DNA of 64,000 nucleotides, from NCBI RefSeq assembly GCF_027595985.1, contig NC_073312.1:13273995-13337994 (forward strand), read 5' to 3'. A model generated the notes under the pieces. That model did no database searches and had not been told where the DNA came from. It saw only the letters and a program-made list of their open reading frames with translations. The stretch is from Sorex araneus. Its lineage: Eukaryota; Chordata; Mammalia; Eulipotyphla; Soricidae. The translations under genes and the position numbers were made by a program. Shown in pieces: positions 1-11,629 of the stretch. Each line of letters opens with the position of its first letter. The first letter of the stretch is position 1.

Positions 1-192
1 TGCAAAATTGATTTTTGGTAGTTAGAGTCATTTATTTTTTCTTTCTGAGCAGTAACCCACTTCGAATGGATTGAGTGAAGTTTCGTGGAGCAATGAATTA
101 CATAGAAAATGTTCTCTGCAAACAATTAATATACTCTTAAAATTAGAGTATTTCAACTTCAGATCATTTATTAGATTGTATTAGGATTAATT

Positions 193-292
193 GTGGAGGT
201 AGTTCAGTGGTAGAGTATATGACCGGTGTGTGTAAGACCCCGGGTTCAAGTCCCAGCACCCTCTCTTCCAATAATAAAATAAAATAAAACGT
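193..292 (+). repeat. tRNA-like SINE relic
   Basis: An A-box-like TAGTTCAGTGGTAGA and a B-box-like GGGTTCAAGTCCC sit at tRNA spacing and are followed by an A-rich tail (AATAAAATAAAATAAAA). The acceptor stem pairs poorly, so it is a tRNA-derived retroposon or tRNA pseudogene, not a working tRNA. It differs from the SOR-type SINEs elsewhere in the window. Confidence 0.6.
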
Positions 293-842
293 TCAAGACT
301 TTATTCTAGTACAGGTGCCTCAGAGGTCATTTCTACTGAACAGAACATCCTTCTGTTCCGAGAAGTATCATCCTTATACCCTGATCTTTAATAAAGTTCC
401 CAGATTTTCTTCTGGTCTGGATGTATTTTATTTTAGCACTATGGGTCTGAATTTATTCAGATGCTGGTTGTAGATATTTGTTCCATCTATATGTGAGATT
501 TGACTTTTCACACAATTAGCTTTTGACTCCTGAAAACCCATTATTGGGAAAAGGAAACATACCCAGGTTGGAAAAACAACCTTCACTGACCTCAAAGAAA
601 ATATTAACTGCCCTCCTAACTATTACCAGCAGGGCCTGGTGCCAGCACACTCATGCTGGGCTTCATCATGAGGACAGGATTGCCATTCTGTCTAAATGTC
701 TTTACTACCTGAGATTACTGGCCCTGAGTCAAGCATTATATCTAAGTTGGGTATTTAACTTGGAGAACTTCAAGTGCCAATGGCCTGAAATCAGGTCATT
801 TCATGAGGCTTTCTTGTACAATCATCTCTCAGTTCTTGGACT
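293..842. other. Unique intergenic DNA
   Basis: No gene, conserved motif or recognised repeat seen. A plus-strand open frame from 523 runs through this stretch only because it continues into the SINE that follows. Confidence 0.5.
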
Positions 843-845
843 TGG

Positions 846-1089
846 TCACTGTCACCGTCATCCCTTTGTTCATCAATTTGCTCGAGCGGGCACCAGTAAC
901 ATCTCCATTGTGAGACTTGTTACTGTTTTTGACATATCAAATATGCCATGGGTAGCTTGCCAGACTCTACTCTTCGGGCGAGATACTCTCGGTAGCTTGC
1001 CAGGCTCTCTGAGAGAGACGGAGGAATCGAACCCAGGTTGGCTGCATGCAAGGCAAACAACCTACCTACTGTGCTATCGCTCCAGTCCC
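846..1089 (-). repeat. Long-form SOR SINE
   Basis: Reverse complement of the long shrew SINE. The tail side shows CACTGTCACCGTCATC, the body shows CACCAGTAACATCTCC, and the tRNA head ends TGTGCTATCGCTCCAGTCCC. Confidence 0.9.
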
Positions 1090-2696
1090 TTTACAATACT
1101 AGCCAGGTGTGGATTTAACCCCAGTAGAAGAGATATACTTTCTCCATACCTTTGAATAAAGAAGTAGTGAGTGTTTTTGCTATTTAGAACAACTGGGGTC
1201 TTACTTGTGATGAAGGAGATTAAAAGAGGCTGATCTGTAGTACAAGCCCTACTTCAATTCCCAAGGACTCATGGTTTGGTATGGGTTTGACAAGTTTGAT
1301 CAGCCACGTTTTGGCTCAAAATTCTGAGAATACAAAGGAAAGCCTGGGCTTTCTCAGATTGAAGTAAATGATGAGCTGTAATCTCCATTATGCTTGTTTG
1401 GTGCTTTATGATTTATAAATCCCCATTTTGCTCATCTCACTTACCCTAATCCAGACCATTATAGTGTGTTTTGATGTCCAGAAAGCCTGAATACACTCAG
1501 ATTTGGGTAAATCAATTTGTTTTGTTTCAAGAACCAGGTCTGGGCAAGATAGAAAAATTCCTGTAGACAAGTAGGTAAAGGGCATATAAGACCCCTCCCA
1601 TTTCTTTTCCAGACCCTTCTACTTCCTCACTCGCCATGCTATTACTTCTTTCCTGGATTGACCTTGACATATAACCCAAGGTCATTCTATCCTGGGGGGA
1701 CTTGGTGGTCAAGGGCAGCCTTTAAGACCCACTTGGACTTCTGTGAACTTTTAGATGCCTCTTACTTATTCACTCAATTAATCTGTGTCCAGTGTCCTAG
1801 GCTCAAGTCATTGATTTGCTACTGAGTTAGCTTATACAAGGCTTTGGACTTTCTGGAGTCTTTCAATCTCCTTGTGACTGTTCTAAACTTCAGTCCTTCA
1901 TGAATCATCCAGGATCTTTGAGTGGCTGATGTCAAAGAGTTGAGGCAGAGCATGAAACAATTCTCCTGGGGTCTGCCCATCGCTCACTCTAGTGCCATGG
2001 TGGGCCTTAGTGTAGTGACAGCATATAAGCAAGAGAAAATTTGATCAGACTCAGGCCATGTGGCATGAAATGCCCAAGCAGATGACTGCTGAGGCTTACA
2101 AAGTTGATTGCAATGCTTGACAATAACAGTGAGCGTAGCTGTAAACAAAACTGTGGGCTCTTGGGAGGCCAAATATCATCCATAGTCTTTTGCAATTGTT
2201 GGAGTCAAGACAGACATCTGCAAATTGCAGATATTTACATAGATGGAATACAGTACTCTTAAGGGATTAGATAACATCTTAGGAAAAATGAAATGTCCAG
2301 TCACCAAATTGTAAGTTTAATTCTAGCCAGAGTCTTTATTAAGTCTTTGGGGGCAAGAGGATATGGGAATATAAACATTTTTTAAAACTCAGTGATTCTC
2401 CACAAGTCTGAAACGCAGAGGTTTCTCCTAATTGTTAAGAAAAGAGTGTTCTATTTTAGTCACATCCAAGTAATTTTAGTTGTATTATAAACTTCTAATT
2501 AGCTATTGCTTGAGAGACCTCCCCTCCTTAAAAAAAAAAAAAACAAAACAAAAAACCAAAGTACATATAGGCATTTGGAACACTGAAGACATTTGGGTGT
2601 CTATTCTCAAACCAGAGTTGATAATGAGTCAGGGTCTTTGCTGGACCACAGTCTTTAGCAGAAGTCTGTAGAGGGGCAGGTTTAAGAAAGGATTAT
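1090..2696. other. Unique intergenic DNA
   Basis: Sequence of mixed composition with no supportable exon and no repeat I can name. It contains one A run at 2529-2541. The minus-strand open frames of about 60 codons here have no splice context or protein-like content. Confidence 0.45.
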
Positions 2697-2870
2697 GGGC
2701 TGGAGCAATAGTATAGTGGGTAGGGAGTTTGCCTTGCATGCATCCAACCCAGGTTTGATTCTCAGCACCTGCTATGCTCTCCTAAGTTCAACAAGAGTGA
2801 TCCCTAGTTCAGAGCCAGGAGTAAGCCCTGTGCATCACTGGGTGTGGCCCCCAGCCCTCCACCTTCCCCC
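2697..2870 (+). repeat. Short-form SOR SINE
   Basis: Begins GGGCTGGAGCAATAGTATAG, has the B box region CCAGGTTTGATTCTCAGC, and ends with the diagnostic ATCACTGGGTGTGGCCCC. Confidence 0.85.
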
Positions 2871-2991
2871 AAAAAGGCAGAGGGGAAATGAATTGTTAGG
2901 TTGTGTGTGACACCTCCCCTTCAAAAACTCCAAATAAAAAGTGTTATTGCAGGATCGAGCTCAAATCCTAGTATCATGGTTTTGGTCCCTA

Positions 2992-3230
2992 CTGCCATGT
3001 AGGGCGTTTGCCTTGCATGCGGCCAACCCGGGTTCGATTCCTCTATCCCTCTCCGAGAGGCTGGCAAGCTACCTGGAGTATCCCGCCTGCATGGCAGAGC
3101 CTGGCAAGGTCCCCGTGGCGATTTGATATGCCAAAAACAGTAACAAGAAGTCTCACAATGGAGATGTTACTGGTGCTCGAGCAAATCAATGAACAACGGG
3201 ACGACAGTGCTACAGTGCTACTGCCAAAAT
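2992..3230 (+). repeat. Long-form SOR SINE
   Basis: Has GGCGTTTGCCTTGCATGCGG and GGGTTCGATTCC, the CTCCGAGAGGCTGGCAAGC core and the CGACAGTGCTACAGTGCTAC tail. The first part of the tRNA head is degenerate. Confidence 0.9.
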
Positions 3231-3231
3231 T

Positions 3232-3325
3232 TAAATCCCATCTTACCAACGAGGAACTGAGATTTAGAGAGATGGGTCTTCTTAAGGTCATATTGTCATA
3301 GTATTAAGATTCTATAGTATTAAGA
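3232..3325 (-). repeat. MIR relic
   Basis: The pattern ACGAGGAACTGAGATTTAGAG followed by AGGTCAT is the reverse complement of the MIR core segment (CCTCAGTTTCC in the consensus). It is old and diverged. Confidence 0.5.
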
Positions 3326-3404
3326 TTCCACATTTGGTTGGAAATTCCATGGTTCTTAGGTCTGTCATCTTCCAGAACTTGAACCTAGGATCTAGGTTCT
3401 CAGC

Positions 3405-3604
3405 ATTATCTTGGATAGTACTGTGGATAAGACACTTGCCTTACTTGTGTTGGACCCAAGTTCAATCCTGGCACCCTATTTGTTACTCCAAGACCCACTA
3501 CTGGTGATCCATGAGTACAGAGCCAAGAACAATTACTAAGCATAACCAGATGTGGCCCCCAAACTCTAAGATAAATAAATGAATAAATAAATAAATTAAA
3601 TAAA
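3405..3604 (+). repeat. Diverged SOR-type SINE with AAAT tail
   Basis: Retains GATAGTACTGTGGATAAGAC, CCCAAGTTCAATCCTGGC and GATGTGGCCCCC in order, followed by an (AAAT) tail at 3571-3604. An older copy. Confidence 0.7.
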
Positions 3605-3904
3605 CTTCATGGTTCTTTCTAATGTCATGATAATTGGAAGCATAGACATAAGCATATGTAGAGGCATATTTCTCCTCATAACTTTGCATTTGGGTGGGCA
3701 AAGAAGTTGTTGAGAAAGGAAATGCTTTCATTCTGGGATTCCTTCTCCCCCTCCCCTTAATACCTACGCCTTACCGTTATTTCCAAGGCTTCCATATACT
3801 TGATAACGATGTTTGCCAAATATCGGACCCAAGTATAAGTTTCAGGGAAAACCCAAATATGTAAGCTGGAGAACAATTTTCTTTCACCTTTCCCCCTCTT
3901 TCTG

Positions 3905-4035
3905 TTTTATTTTGTTTTGGACCCGCACTGGTGATGCTCAGGGATCACTCCTGGCAGGCTTGGGGAGCCATACGGGGTGCCAAGTATTAAACCCGGGCAA
4001 GCAAGTGCCCTATTCGCCTGTCTGCTACTTTCTCT
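3905..4035 (-). repeat. Diverged SOR-type SINE
   Basis: GATGCTCAGGGATCACTCC and AAACCCGGGC show a minus-orientation SINE. The expected head end is replaced by a (TC)n array. Confidence 0.7.
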
Positions 4036-4155
4036 CTCTGTCTCTCTCTCTGTCTCTCTCTCTGTCTCTGTCTCTCTCTCTGTTTCTATCTCTCTCTCTG
4101 TCTCTGTCTCTGTCTGTCTCTCTCTCTGTCTCTCTCTGTTTCTCTCTCTTTCCCC
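4029..4155. repeat. (TC)n microsatellite
   Basis: About 125 bp of TCTCTC with interspersed TG and TTTC interruptions, grown at the head end of the preceding SINE. Confidence 0.95.
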
Positions 4156-4363
4156 AGCATCGAGAATAATTTTCAAGACATCCTATCTAATAAGATTCCC
4201 TTTGGTGTCTTTTTATGAGCATTTACTGAGCTTCTGAATTAGGATTGGCATCTGTCCTGGTTTTAATTTCTCGTCACTGCCCCCTGCTGTTAGCATACCA
4301 GCATTGTCATCTTCCAGAACTTGAACCTAGGATTTAGGTTTTCAGCATTAAGTTGTGAGACAA

Positions 4364-4475
4364 TGGGCTGGAAAGATAGTACAGGGGATAAGTATTTGCG
4401 TAGTTTATGGTTGTGACCATCACAACCCTGGTTCAAGTTTTGGTACTGCTGCATGAGGCCCTCCCAAATAAAAAC
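4364..4475 (+). repeat. SOR-type SINE fragment
   Basis: GGGCTGGAAAGATAGTACAG head and CCTGGTTCAAGTTTTGGTAC B-box region, 3' truncated with a short A-rich end. Confidence 0.65.
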
Positions 4476-4496
4476 TAAATTCTCTGGGGTGTAGAT

Positions 4497-4667
4497 CAGT
4501 GATGATCAACTCTGGTTGTTTATTAGGACCGGATGAGAAATTTTCAAACATATTAATGCCAAAACCCCATTCCCAGAGATTCTGATGACTTGGCAACGGA
4601 GTGGCCTGTGCATTTTGAAAAACTAACCAATGAATTCTAAGATCCAACCAGGTTTGAAAATCTCTGA
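4497..4667 (+). mobile_element. MER5A-like hAT DNA-transposon relic
   Basis: Starts CAGTGATGATCAACTCTGG and contains CCCCATTCCCAGAGATTCTG in the centre, the most characteristic part of MER5A, then a GCCTGTGCATTTTGAAAAAC half that mirrors the first. It is a non-autonomous eutherian Charlie-group element, recognised from memory of the consensus. Confidence 0.7.
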
Positions 4668-4689
4668 CCCAATCAACCATAAGTTGATA

Positions 4690-5855
4690 GGTTGAGTAAT
4701 ATAATCATAAGAAATATGCATGAATTTTTCATCTAAATTATTCCTACCCCCTTTCCAACACATTTCAAGACTATGATTTTTATGTATTAAGAAAAATTAA
4801 AATAAATTATTTTGTCTGCCAACATTCAGGATTCCCCTCATAACTAAATAGGAATCCAGCCTAAAATAAGTCAGATTTATCATCTTATCACATTTCATAT
4901 CATAAGCTATGGTATAAACAATACTATAAATAAAATGATTTATGAAAAATCTATAGGAAAGTCAGCCTGAATTTTCTACCAACGTTCCTATAAACTTAGC
5001 TTTTCCTTATCACATGAGCTTCAGATACCAGAGGCTTTCTTTACTATTTTAATCAGACAGATTGAAAAGGCAATTTATTTGAGATCCAATTTTTGTCTAG
5101 TCAGGAGGAAAATTGAGTGCTTGTAAGAGAAAACTAATAAGCTTCGAGCGTTCATACCACATCATGTATAAACACTATGGAGTATCACAAATTACCCATG
5201 GGTGGGAATACGGTCAATTTCCATGGAAGTAAATTTAAGTCATCCGAAGAACATCTATGAGGATGAGTAAATGTTTATTCTGTGTTCACAGGAAGTATTC
5301 CATTCCAGTGTTTCTCTACACGCTAGTTAACCCGATCTCAAATATCTCAAAGGGCAATGTGGCATGCTCATACCAGAGATCGTCCTTACTGCTGGAGCAC
5401 TTTACACCTTTGGGGGCAGAATGTGAGAATCTGTTTTGTTGTGGGGCCACATCTGGTAGCCAGAGTGACTCTCACTAGTGCTTGGGGGCTAGGCACTCCC
5501 AGGGGTGGAATTTGGGCTTAGGCATATACAAGAATTGTGTTCTGCCACCTTTCGGCCACCCAGAGCCCCAAGGTCTTCATCTTCAACCATCAACCATTCA
5601 GTAATTACTCTGGCCTCACCGAACTCCCTGCTATTGGGGGTACTATACTATTTTATGCCTCACTCTTGGAGGGGGGCGGGAATCAAAACCAAACCAAGTA
5701 CCAAAACATCCATCCGATATTATCTGGGTCGTAGGCATTTTCTCAGCTGAAAAAAAAATTAAGAACTCAGACAAAATTCACAGTCATATTTCCCCAGCAA
5801 ATGGGGAGAGTTTTTATATTATATTAGCATCCATATAAATTTATATTGGAAAAAA
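4690..5855. other. Intergenic DNA; possible SINE relic near 5440-5520
   Basis: AT-rich unique DNA. Around 5440-5520 the words GGGGCCACATCTGGTAG and TGCTTGGGGGCTAGGCAC suggest a heavily decayed minus-orientation SINE. Nothing else is recognised. Confidence 0.4.
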
Positions 5856-5859
5856 GTAT

Positions 5860-6025
5860 TTTCGGTCATATCCAGAGGGGCTCGGGGGCTCAGGAATGTC
5901 CTAGATCTGTACTCAGGAGTGCCCCAGAGATGCTCAGGGCACTGGATGTGGAGCCAGAGATTCGAACTTGCATCTGTGGGGTGTAAGGCAAGGGCCTTAA
6001 CCTCTCTACTGTCTCTCTGACCCTG
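5860..6025 (-). repeat. Diverged SOR-type SINE
   Basis: Minus orientation: CACTCAGGAGTGCCCCAGAG region, GATTCGAACTTGCATCTG B box and the CTACTGTCTCTCTGACCC head. Confidence 0.75.
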
Positions 6026-6720
6026 CAAAAATATCTTTATATAATAGAATGTAGCCCATTCCTTAAGAAGATGAATCTGAACTTTTTACTGAACTTAAAA
6101 GAGTTCCAATAAATATAGCCTTTCAGAAAAATAAGCAAATTTGAAAGCAGCATAGTAAATTCAGTTGTTTTTAGCCTTACTGCCTGGTTTCAACTTGATT
6201 CAAGTTCTGAAAATATTGTGCAATTATTTATTTTCTTGGCTGAAGAAATAAGTTACAAAACCATGGAAATACTTTGAAAACAACTCACTCACACAGTCTC
6301 TTCACCCTTGTTTTATCGGGAGGATTAGATGATAATTCTGTGTATTTTCCAATATTGTCATTTAGAATTTAGCCAAGATTTCAATTCTAATCATTCAGGA
6401 CATTTTTAGGGCAGGTAATGTGATTTTTAAATTTCTGTTAAAATCATTGTGTACATTTCAGTACCATTTTGTTTGGAAAATACATAGCCAGTTCCAAATT
6501 CCTGAGATTAGTGTCAGTATCAAAATGCTATCACTGAAATGAGTTCCTCCACCTGGTTCTATTTAGAACGAACTAGGATTACTCACAGGAAATCAGAATA
6601 TTTGATTTAAACATCATAAAATTAGGAGAGAAGGTTCATTTTGGGGTAGTCCAATTGTAGTATAAAATGGGGGACTGGTAAGGACTGGAAAACTTGTCTC
6701 TGACCTACAGGTATCCAGTC
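6026..6720. other. AT-rich unique intergenic DNA
   Basis: No gene, repeat or regulatory signature seen. Confidence 0.45.
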
Positions 6721-6900
6721 AGGCTGGACAGAGAGTACAGTGGAGAGGGTATTTACCTTGCATATGGCTGGCCCAGATCCTCGGCACCTCATTTGGTTCC
6801 CTGAGCCCCACTGGAGTGGTCCCTGAGCACAGACTCAGGAGTAAGTCCTGAGCACTGTCAGGTGAGCCCCCAGAACGAAATAAAACAAAACCCCCAAAAG
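6721..6900 (+). repeat. Diverged SOR-type SINE
   Basis: CTGGACAGAGAGTACAGTGG head, GCACAGACTCAGGAGTAAG body and AAATAAAACAAAACCCCC tail. Confidence 0.8.
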
Positions 6901-6989
6901 TTGTGCAGAGAGTAAGTGGTGAAGGTTGGACCTGTGGAATCCAACCATTGAATTCATTAGTGATATTACCCTCTAATTAGGGATTTCTT

Positions 6990-7160
6990 TTCTGTTGTTG
7001 TTGGGAAGGGGGGAAGTAGTGTACCCAGTGGTGCTCGGTGCTTATTTCTGACTCAGGAGTGACTCGTGACCATGCTCTGGAGACCTTATGCAGTGCCAGG
7101 ATCGACAGCATATAAGGCAAACGCCTTCCCCTGTGCAACCTCTCTGACTCCTTTAATAAT
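6990..7160 (-). repeat. Diverged SOR-type SINE
   Basis: Minus orientation: TGGTGCTCGGTGCTTATTTC, CCAGGATCGACAGC and GCAAACGCCTTCCCCTGTGC in order. Confidence 0.75.
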
Positions 7161-7561
7161 ACATAATAATAAATGGAAACCTGTAGAGTCTTTCTTTAAA
7201 AGCCATTTTCTTGCTTTCCCCCAAAGGCTCTTATACCTACAAGCCATTGCTAGGAAATCCCTGCCCTGATGACCTTACAGAAACGCCAGAAAATTATGAA
7301 GTGAAAAATATTTAAGTTCTTCGGCAAGATACTCTTGTGGGGCTGCTATTTCTCAGGACATAAACAAATCCTGGCTGAAAGAGATGACACTTGTGGGAAG
7401 GAGAAACACAGGAGTGCAGGGCAGCAGGGGTCACAATCCTGCAAAGCCTGAGGTGTCAGGAATAACAGCAAATTTCTGGAAGCATTTTGACACTGGCAGT
7501 GCTTTCAGTGTGGAGTGCGAATTTAATTTAGACATTGATTAAAAATATATGTATTTTTATA

Positions 7562-8439
7562 GTCTATTATTCTATATTCCACAGATGAGTGCAATCTTTC
7601 TATGTCTGTCTCTCTCTTTCTGACTCATTTCACTTAGCATGATACTTTCCATGTTGATCCACTTATATGCAAACGTCATGACCTCATTTTTTCTAACAGC
7701 TGCATAGTATTCCATTGTATAGATGTACCAGAGTTTCTTCAACCAGTCATCTGTTCTAGGGCACTCGGGTTTTTTCCAGATTCTGGCTATTGTAAACAGT
7801 GCTGCGGTGAACTTATATATAAGTGCATATGTCACTTCGACTATACTTTTTGGCTTTTCTGGGAATATTCCCAGCAGTGGTATTGCTGGGTCAAATGGGA
7901 GCTCAACCTCTAGTTTTTTGAGAATCGTCCATACTGTTTTCCAAAAGGGCTGAACTAGCCGGCATTCCCACCAGCAGTGTAGAAGGGTCCCTTTCTCCCC
8001 ACATCCTCTCGAATAGTAGAAATAAGTACCAGGAGATTGTTTCCATGGCTTGGAGGCTGGTCTCTCATTCTGGGTAACTCAGGGAAGGGACCACCAAGTA
8101 AAATGTGGTTGGAGGTCATGTGGGGGAAGGGTGATGCGGGCTGAATACAAACTAGAGACTGAACACAATGGCCACTCAACACCTTTATTGCAAACCACAA
8201 CACCTAATCAGAGAGAGAGAACAAAAGGGAATTCCCTGCCATAGTGGCAGGGTGGGGTGGGGGGAGACGGGACTGGGGAGGGTGGGAGGGATGTTGGGTT
8301 TACTGATGGTGGAGAATGGGCACTGGTGAAGGGATGGGTTATCGAACTTTGTATGGGGGAAACATGAGCACAAAGATGTATGGATCTGTAACTGTACCCT
8401 CACGATGACTCTCTAATTAAAAATAAACTAATAAAAAAA
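7562..8439 (+). mobile_element. L1 insertion with 5' inversion (twin priming)
   Basis: 8014-8439 is an L1 3' UTR in plus orientation ending in an A-rich tail. 7562-8013 is the adjoining end of ORF2 in minus orientation. The inverted part encodes the L1 ORF2 C-terminus (AALFTIARIWKKPECPRTDD, YTMEYYAAVRKNE, LSEMSQKERDRHRK). Its 3' UTR-side edge corresponds to where the plus part begins, as expected for a twin-primed, 5'-inverted insertion. Possible short TSD TTTTATA at both ends. Confidence 0.88.
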
Positions 8440-8739
8440 TTTTATAATTCATAGTGATCATAAGGAGTGACTTAGCTGAATTATGAAAATGACAATATTA
8501 TAAGTAACACCATTGCCTTTCAAAATAACTCTCGGAAAATGTTCATGTGGCATAATAGAAAAGCATAATGTAGGTGTTTCTAAACAGGCTTTAAGATGTA
8601 TTTTAGAATTCAGTCTAAATAAACTGAAATGTATGGTAACTACTAAAAAAAATAATATATGTATTTGCTCAATAGCTCAATTAGGCTTACTTTTTTGTCT
8701 ACCACTAATTTTTAATAGTATAATTTTTAGTTTTTCTTT

Positions 8740-8835
8740 ATTTTGTTATTATTTTTAATTGAATCACCGTGAGATACACAGTTATAAAATTGTTCATGAT
8801 TGATTTTCATACAATGTTCCAACACCCCTAAGGGG
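8740..8835 (-). repeat. L1 3' tail fragment
   Basis: AATTGAATCACCGTGAGATAC and TTCATACAATGTTCCAACACC are the reverse complement of the shrew L1 3' end seen at several places in the window. Confidence 0.75.
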
Positions 8836-9412
8836 AATATAATTAAATAGCACCCGTTATGGACAGGCTTTAGAAAGATGGGTTTTTAACCTAGATGTCA
8901 GTCAATAAAAACATTTCTAAGAGTTGATGGTCTCTATCAATCATTACCATTTCTGTGTTGGAGGAGGATTTTACCAAAACGGAAGCTGTATGCAGGTAGC
9001 CATTTTGACCTATGGCCCTGCTGTTTTAATAATAAGATGGGCTCTGTGAATATCTGTTGAACCAGTGATTTTTTTTTTTTTACTTTTCTTAAGTAAATTA
9101 TACTGGCTATCGGGGAGCTAGAGTTAGAAACTGGGAGGATTTACCCAGATTTAAGATCATTTAATACTTGGATCTTATGCCTACTCTTAGGTAGAGACTT
9201 GCCATTAATCTGAGAATAAGGAAAATATTTGGACTTTCTATTGCTCTGCATCTTCCAAATCTTCAGCCTGTGTGTATGTAGTCTCATGATCATTCGGACA
9301 AGTTACAAGCCCAGAGATAACAATAGAAGGAAGGGTTGTATTTCATCCATCTCCATAGCTATCGGGTATCCTGCACGCTGAGGCTACAGCATTGGGTTAT
9401 GAAGCTTGTGTT
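8836..9412. other. Unique intergenic DNA
   Basis: No recognisable coding or repeat content apart from a T run at 9069-9080. Confidence 0.45.
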
Positions 9413-9414
9413 TT

Positions 9415-9525
9415 GTGGTTGTTTTTATTTTTTACTTTGGGTCATACGTGGTGGTGCTCAGGGGTTACTCCTGACACAGTGCTGCTCCTGGTGGTGCTTG
9501 GGTGCTCCCTTCTTCGCCTCCCCCC
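9415..9525 (-). repeat. Truncated SOR-type SINE
   Basis: GGGTCATACGTGGTGGTGC and GGGGTTACTCCTGACACAG mark the tail side. The copy is interrupted before the B box by a C-rich stretch. Confidence 0.7.
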
Positions 9526-10490
9526 TCCTCCCCTCACCTCCAGCCTGCAAAGTGTGCACACCCGACCTTTGAGCTCTCTCCTGGCCCATAATTTCAGTTT
9601 TAACTAGAGTCTTCTATTTTTCTTGGCAAATGTTAATCTGAGTAAGAATCGACATAAGGCCTGAACACACAGACATATTGTTATTTCAGTCCCATGGCAA
9701 TGATTAAGTTGAGTTTTATTTCCAGCCCTGGAATGAAAACGCAGTTAACATATGGGGAAATGCTACACAATTCCTCTCCACCTGCCACTCAGCTTCAAAG
9801 AAAGTGTTAGCTGTTTGATTTTTCCATGTGGTTTTACAACGGATTCACGTTGGATGAAGATATTTTGGTTAAGAATCTCAACACAAAGCCCCCTTCTGGA
9901 TTAACGAGGTTCACGTAAGCTCAGAAGCCAGCCCGACTTTGGCTGAGTTCTCGCGTGCAGGCGTGGGGGTGGGGGTGGGGATGCCCCAGGATAGCGCACT
10001 ACCCCACCTTCTGTTCACACATCTACGCTGAGGGAATGCAGCCATTGTTAGCAAACGCAGATTTCCAACATGCGTTGTTTGCTGCCTTTCCAAATGGGAA
10101 GCTTCCTAGCTAGAGTTCTGGGATCCAGAATTTTTCCATCTGAAAAAGGTTTATGCTTTGGCTAGGTGTTGGTCTGGATCTTCAAAGACGCCCATCCCCC
10201 TCAAAGTCAACACCTCATGAACTAGCCCTTGGGTCTCCGGGTGAGGGCTCCTACAAGAGTACTGGCTACACCACCCTAGGAGGCGTCTGTGAGCCATGAA
10301 GTTGGGGAACAGCAGGCTGAGTGTCTGTCACTGTGGAAGGCAAAATGCAGGTTATCTGCTTCGCACAGTGGTGATCACCCGTAGAATGGGTCTTTTTGCT
10401 AAACTGTTGGTAAACGTAAGGAAACTTTAAGAAGTTAGACTGAAACAAAAGATCTTGAGGAACTATTTTTTTCCTAAACAGTCCTCGGGA
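9526..10490. other. Unique intergenic DNA with G-rich tract
   Basis: Mostly unique sequence. 9964-9981 carries three G runs separated by single T (TGGGGGTGGGGGTGGGG), one run short of a classical G-quadruplex. No exon supported. Confidence 0.4.
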
Positions 10491-10497
10491 AGTCTGT

Positions 10498-10690
10498 ATT
10501 TTTTTTTAAATTTATTTTAAAAACATGTTTAATTTTATTGAAGAACCAGGGTTTACAAAATATTGATAGTTGAGTTTTAGTCTAAATGATGTTCTAGCAC
10601 CAAACCCAACATTGGTGCCAATTCCCCTCCACCTGTCTTCCCAGCTTCCTTCATGACCCCCAGCCTGCCACCTCTAAATATGCCACAGAT
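10498..10690 (-). repeat. L1-type tail, second variant
   Basis: ATTTTATTGAAGAACCAGG and CCACCTGTCTTCCCAGC match, in reverse, the tail at 25845-25960. It is related to but distinct from the main L1 tail family. Confidence 0.55.
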
Positions 10691-10749
10691 ATATTTACAG
10701 CCATGCTCAAGACCCCTCTCCACACGTTTGGATGAACCTCACGCATGAA

Positions 10750-11213
10750 GGAACCAGCAGAGAAACCCAGGTGTGCGGGAACCGGGGCTGAGATCTCCAA
10801 GCCTGCTCAGACCGGGACTGGGCCTCTTTCGACCAGATCCCTCATTTTCCAGTAGCTAGGCGGTTACACCCAGAAACTGCCCCCAGGCGCTGTGTAATCC
10901 CATCAAGGGCCAACATCCAGAGACTATAAAACCAAGCCTCTTTGCAGCTGTGCGACATCTTATAGCCTTTTTCTCCCTGGCAAGCTACCGAGAGTTTCCT
11001 GCCCACATAGAAAGGCCTAGCAAACTCCCCGTGGCTTATTCATATGCCAAAACCAGTAACAGTGATGGATCTCATTCCCTTGACCCTGAAAGAGCTTCCA
11101 ATGAGGCACCATTGGGAAGGACGAGTAAAGAGAGGTTTCTAAAATCTCAGGGCTAGGACGAATGGAGACGTTACTGAGACTACTTGAGAAAACCAATGAT
11201 CAACAGGATGATA

Positions 11214-11216
<3 letters not shown>
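10750..11216 (+). repeat. Extended long-form SOR SINE
   Basis: The long SINE body (CTCCCTGGCAAGCTACCGAG, CCAGTAACAGTGATGGATC) carries the inserted segment CCCTTGACCCTGAAAGAGC to GGACGAGTAAAGAGAGG that also occurs at 29890-29970. The sequence upstream to about 10750 includes GACTATAAAACC and may belong to the same element. Confidence 0.7.

Positions 11217-11256
<40 letters not shown>
11207..11256 (+). repeat. (GAT)n microsatellite at SINE tail
   Basis: Starts within the CAGGATGATAATGATGATG tail of the preceding long-form SINE and runs as GAT triplets to 11256. Confidence 0.95.
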
Positions 11257-11260
<4 letters not shown>

Positions 11261-11412
11261 TAATTGAATCGCTATGAGATGCATAGTTGCAAAGTTGTTC
11301 ACAATTGACTTTCAGTCATACAATGACCAACACCCATCCCTTCACAAGTGTACATTTCCCACCACCAATGTTCCCAGTTTCCCTCCTGCCTCCACCCCCT
11401 AGAAGGCACATT
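11257..11412 (-). repeat. L1 3' tail fragment
   Basis: AATTGAATCGCTATGAGATG, then CATACAATGACCAACACCC and CCACCACCAATGTTCCCAG are the reverse complement of the shrew L1 3' UTR. Confidence 0.8.
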
Positions 11413-11448
11413 TTAAAGTAAATTGGACCTCATACTTTCAGTATTATT

Positions 11449-11629
11449 ATTATTATTTTTTTTTTGCTTTTTGGGTCACACCTGGCGATGCACAGGGGTT
11501 ACTCCTGGTTCTACACTCAGGAATTACTCCTGGCGGTGCTCAGGGGACCATATGGGATGCTGGGATTCGAACCCGGGTCGGCCGCGTGCAAGGCAAACGC
11601 CCTACCTGCTGTGCTATCGCTCCAGCCCC
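11449..11629 (-). repeat. Short-form SOR SINE with perfect TSD
   Basis: A near-consensus copy in minus orientation with intact B box (GGATTCGAACCCGGG) and head (TGCTATCGCTCCAGCCC). It is flanked by TACTTTCAGTATTATT at 11433-11448 and 11630-11645, a 16-bp target-site duplication. Confidence 0.95.

Noticed and set aside
193..268. Functional tRNA gene
   Set aside because: A- and B-box-like parts are present but acceptor and anticodon stems pair badly and an A-rich tail follows, so it is a retroposon.
523..1155. Plus-strand open frame of 210 codons
   Set aside because: Its second half is a long-form SINE read in reverse, its first half has no splice or conservation support.
7572..7835. 87-codon minus-strand frame with protein-like sequence
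   Set aside because: It is the L1 ORF2 C-terminus in a truncated, inverted element, not a host gene. The same applies to 48536-48778.
9958..9985. G-quadruplex
   Set aside because: Only three G runs in close spacing on this strand.
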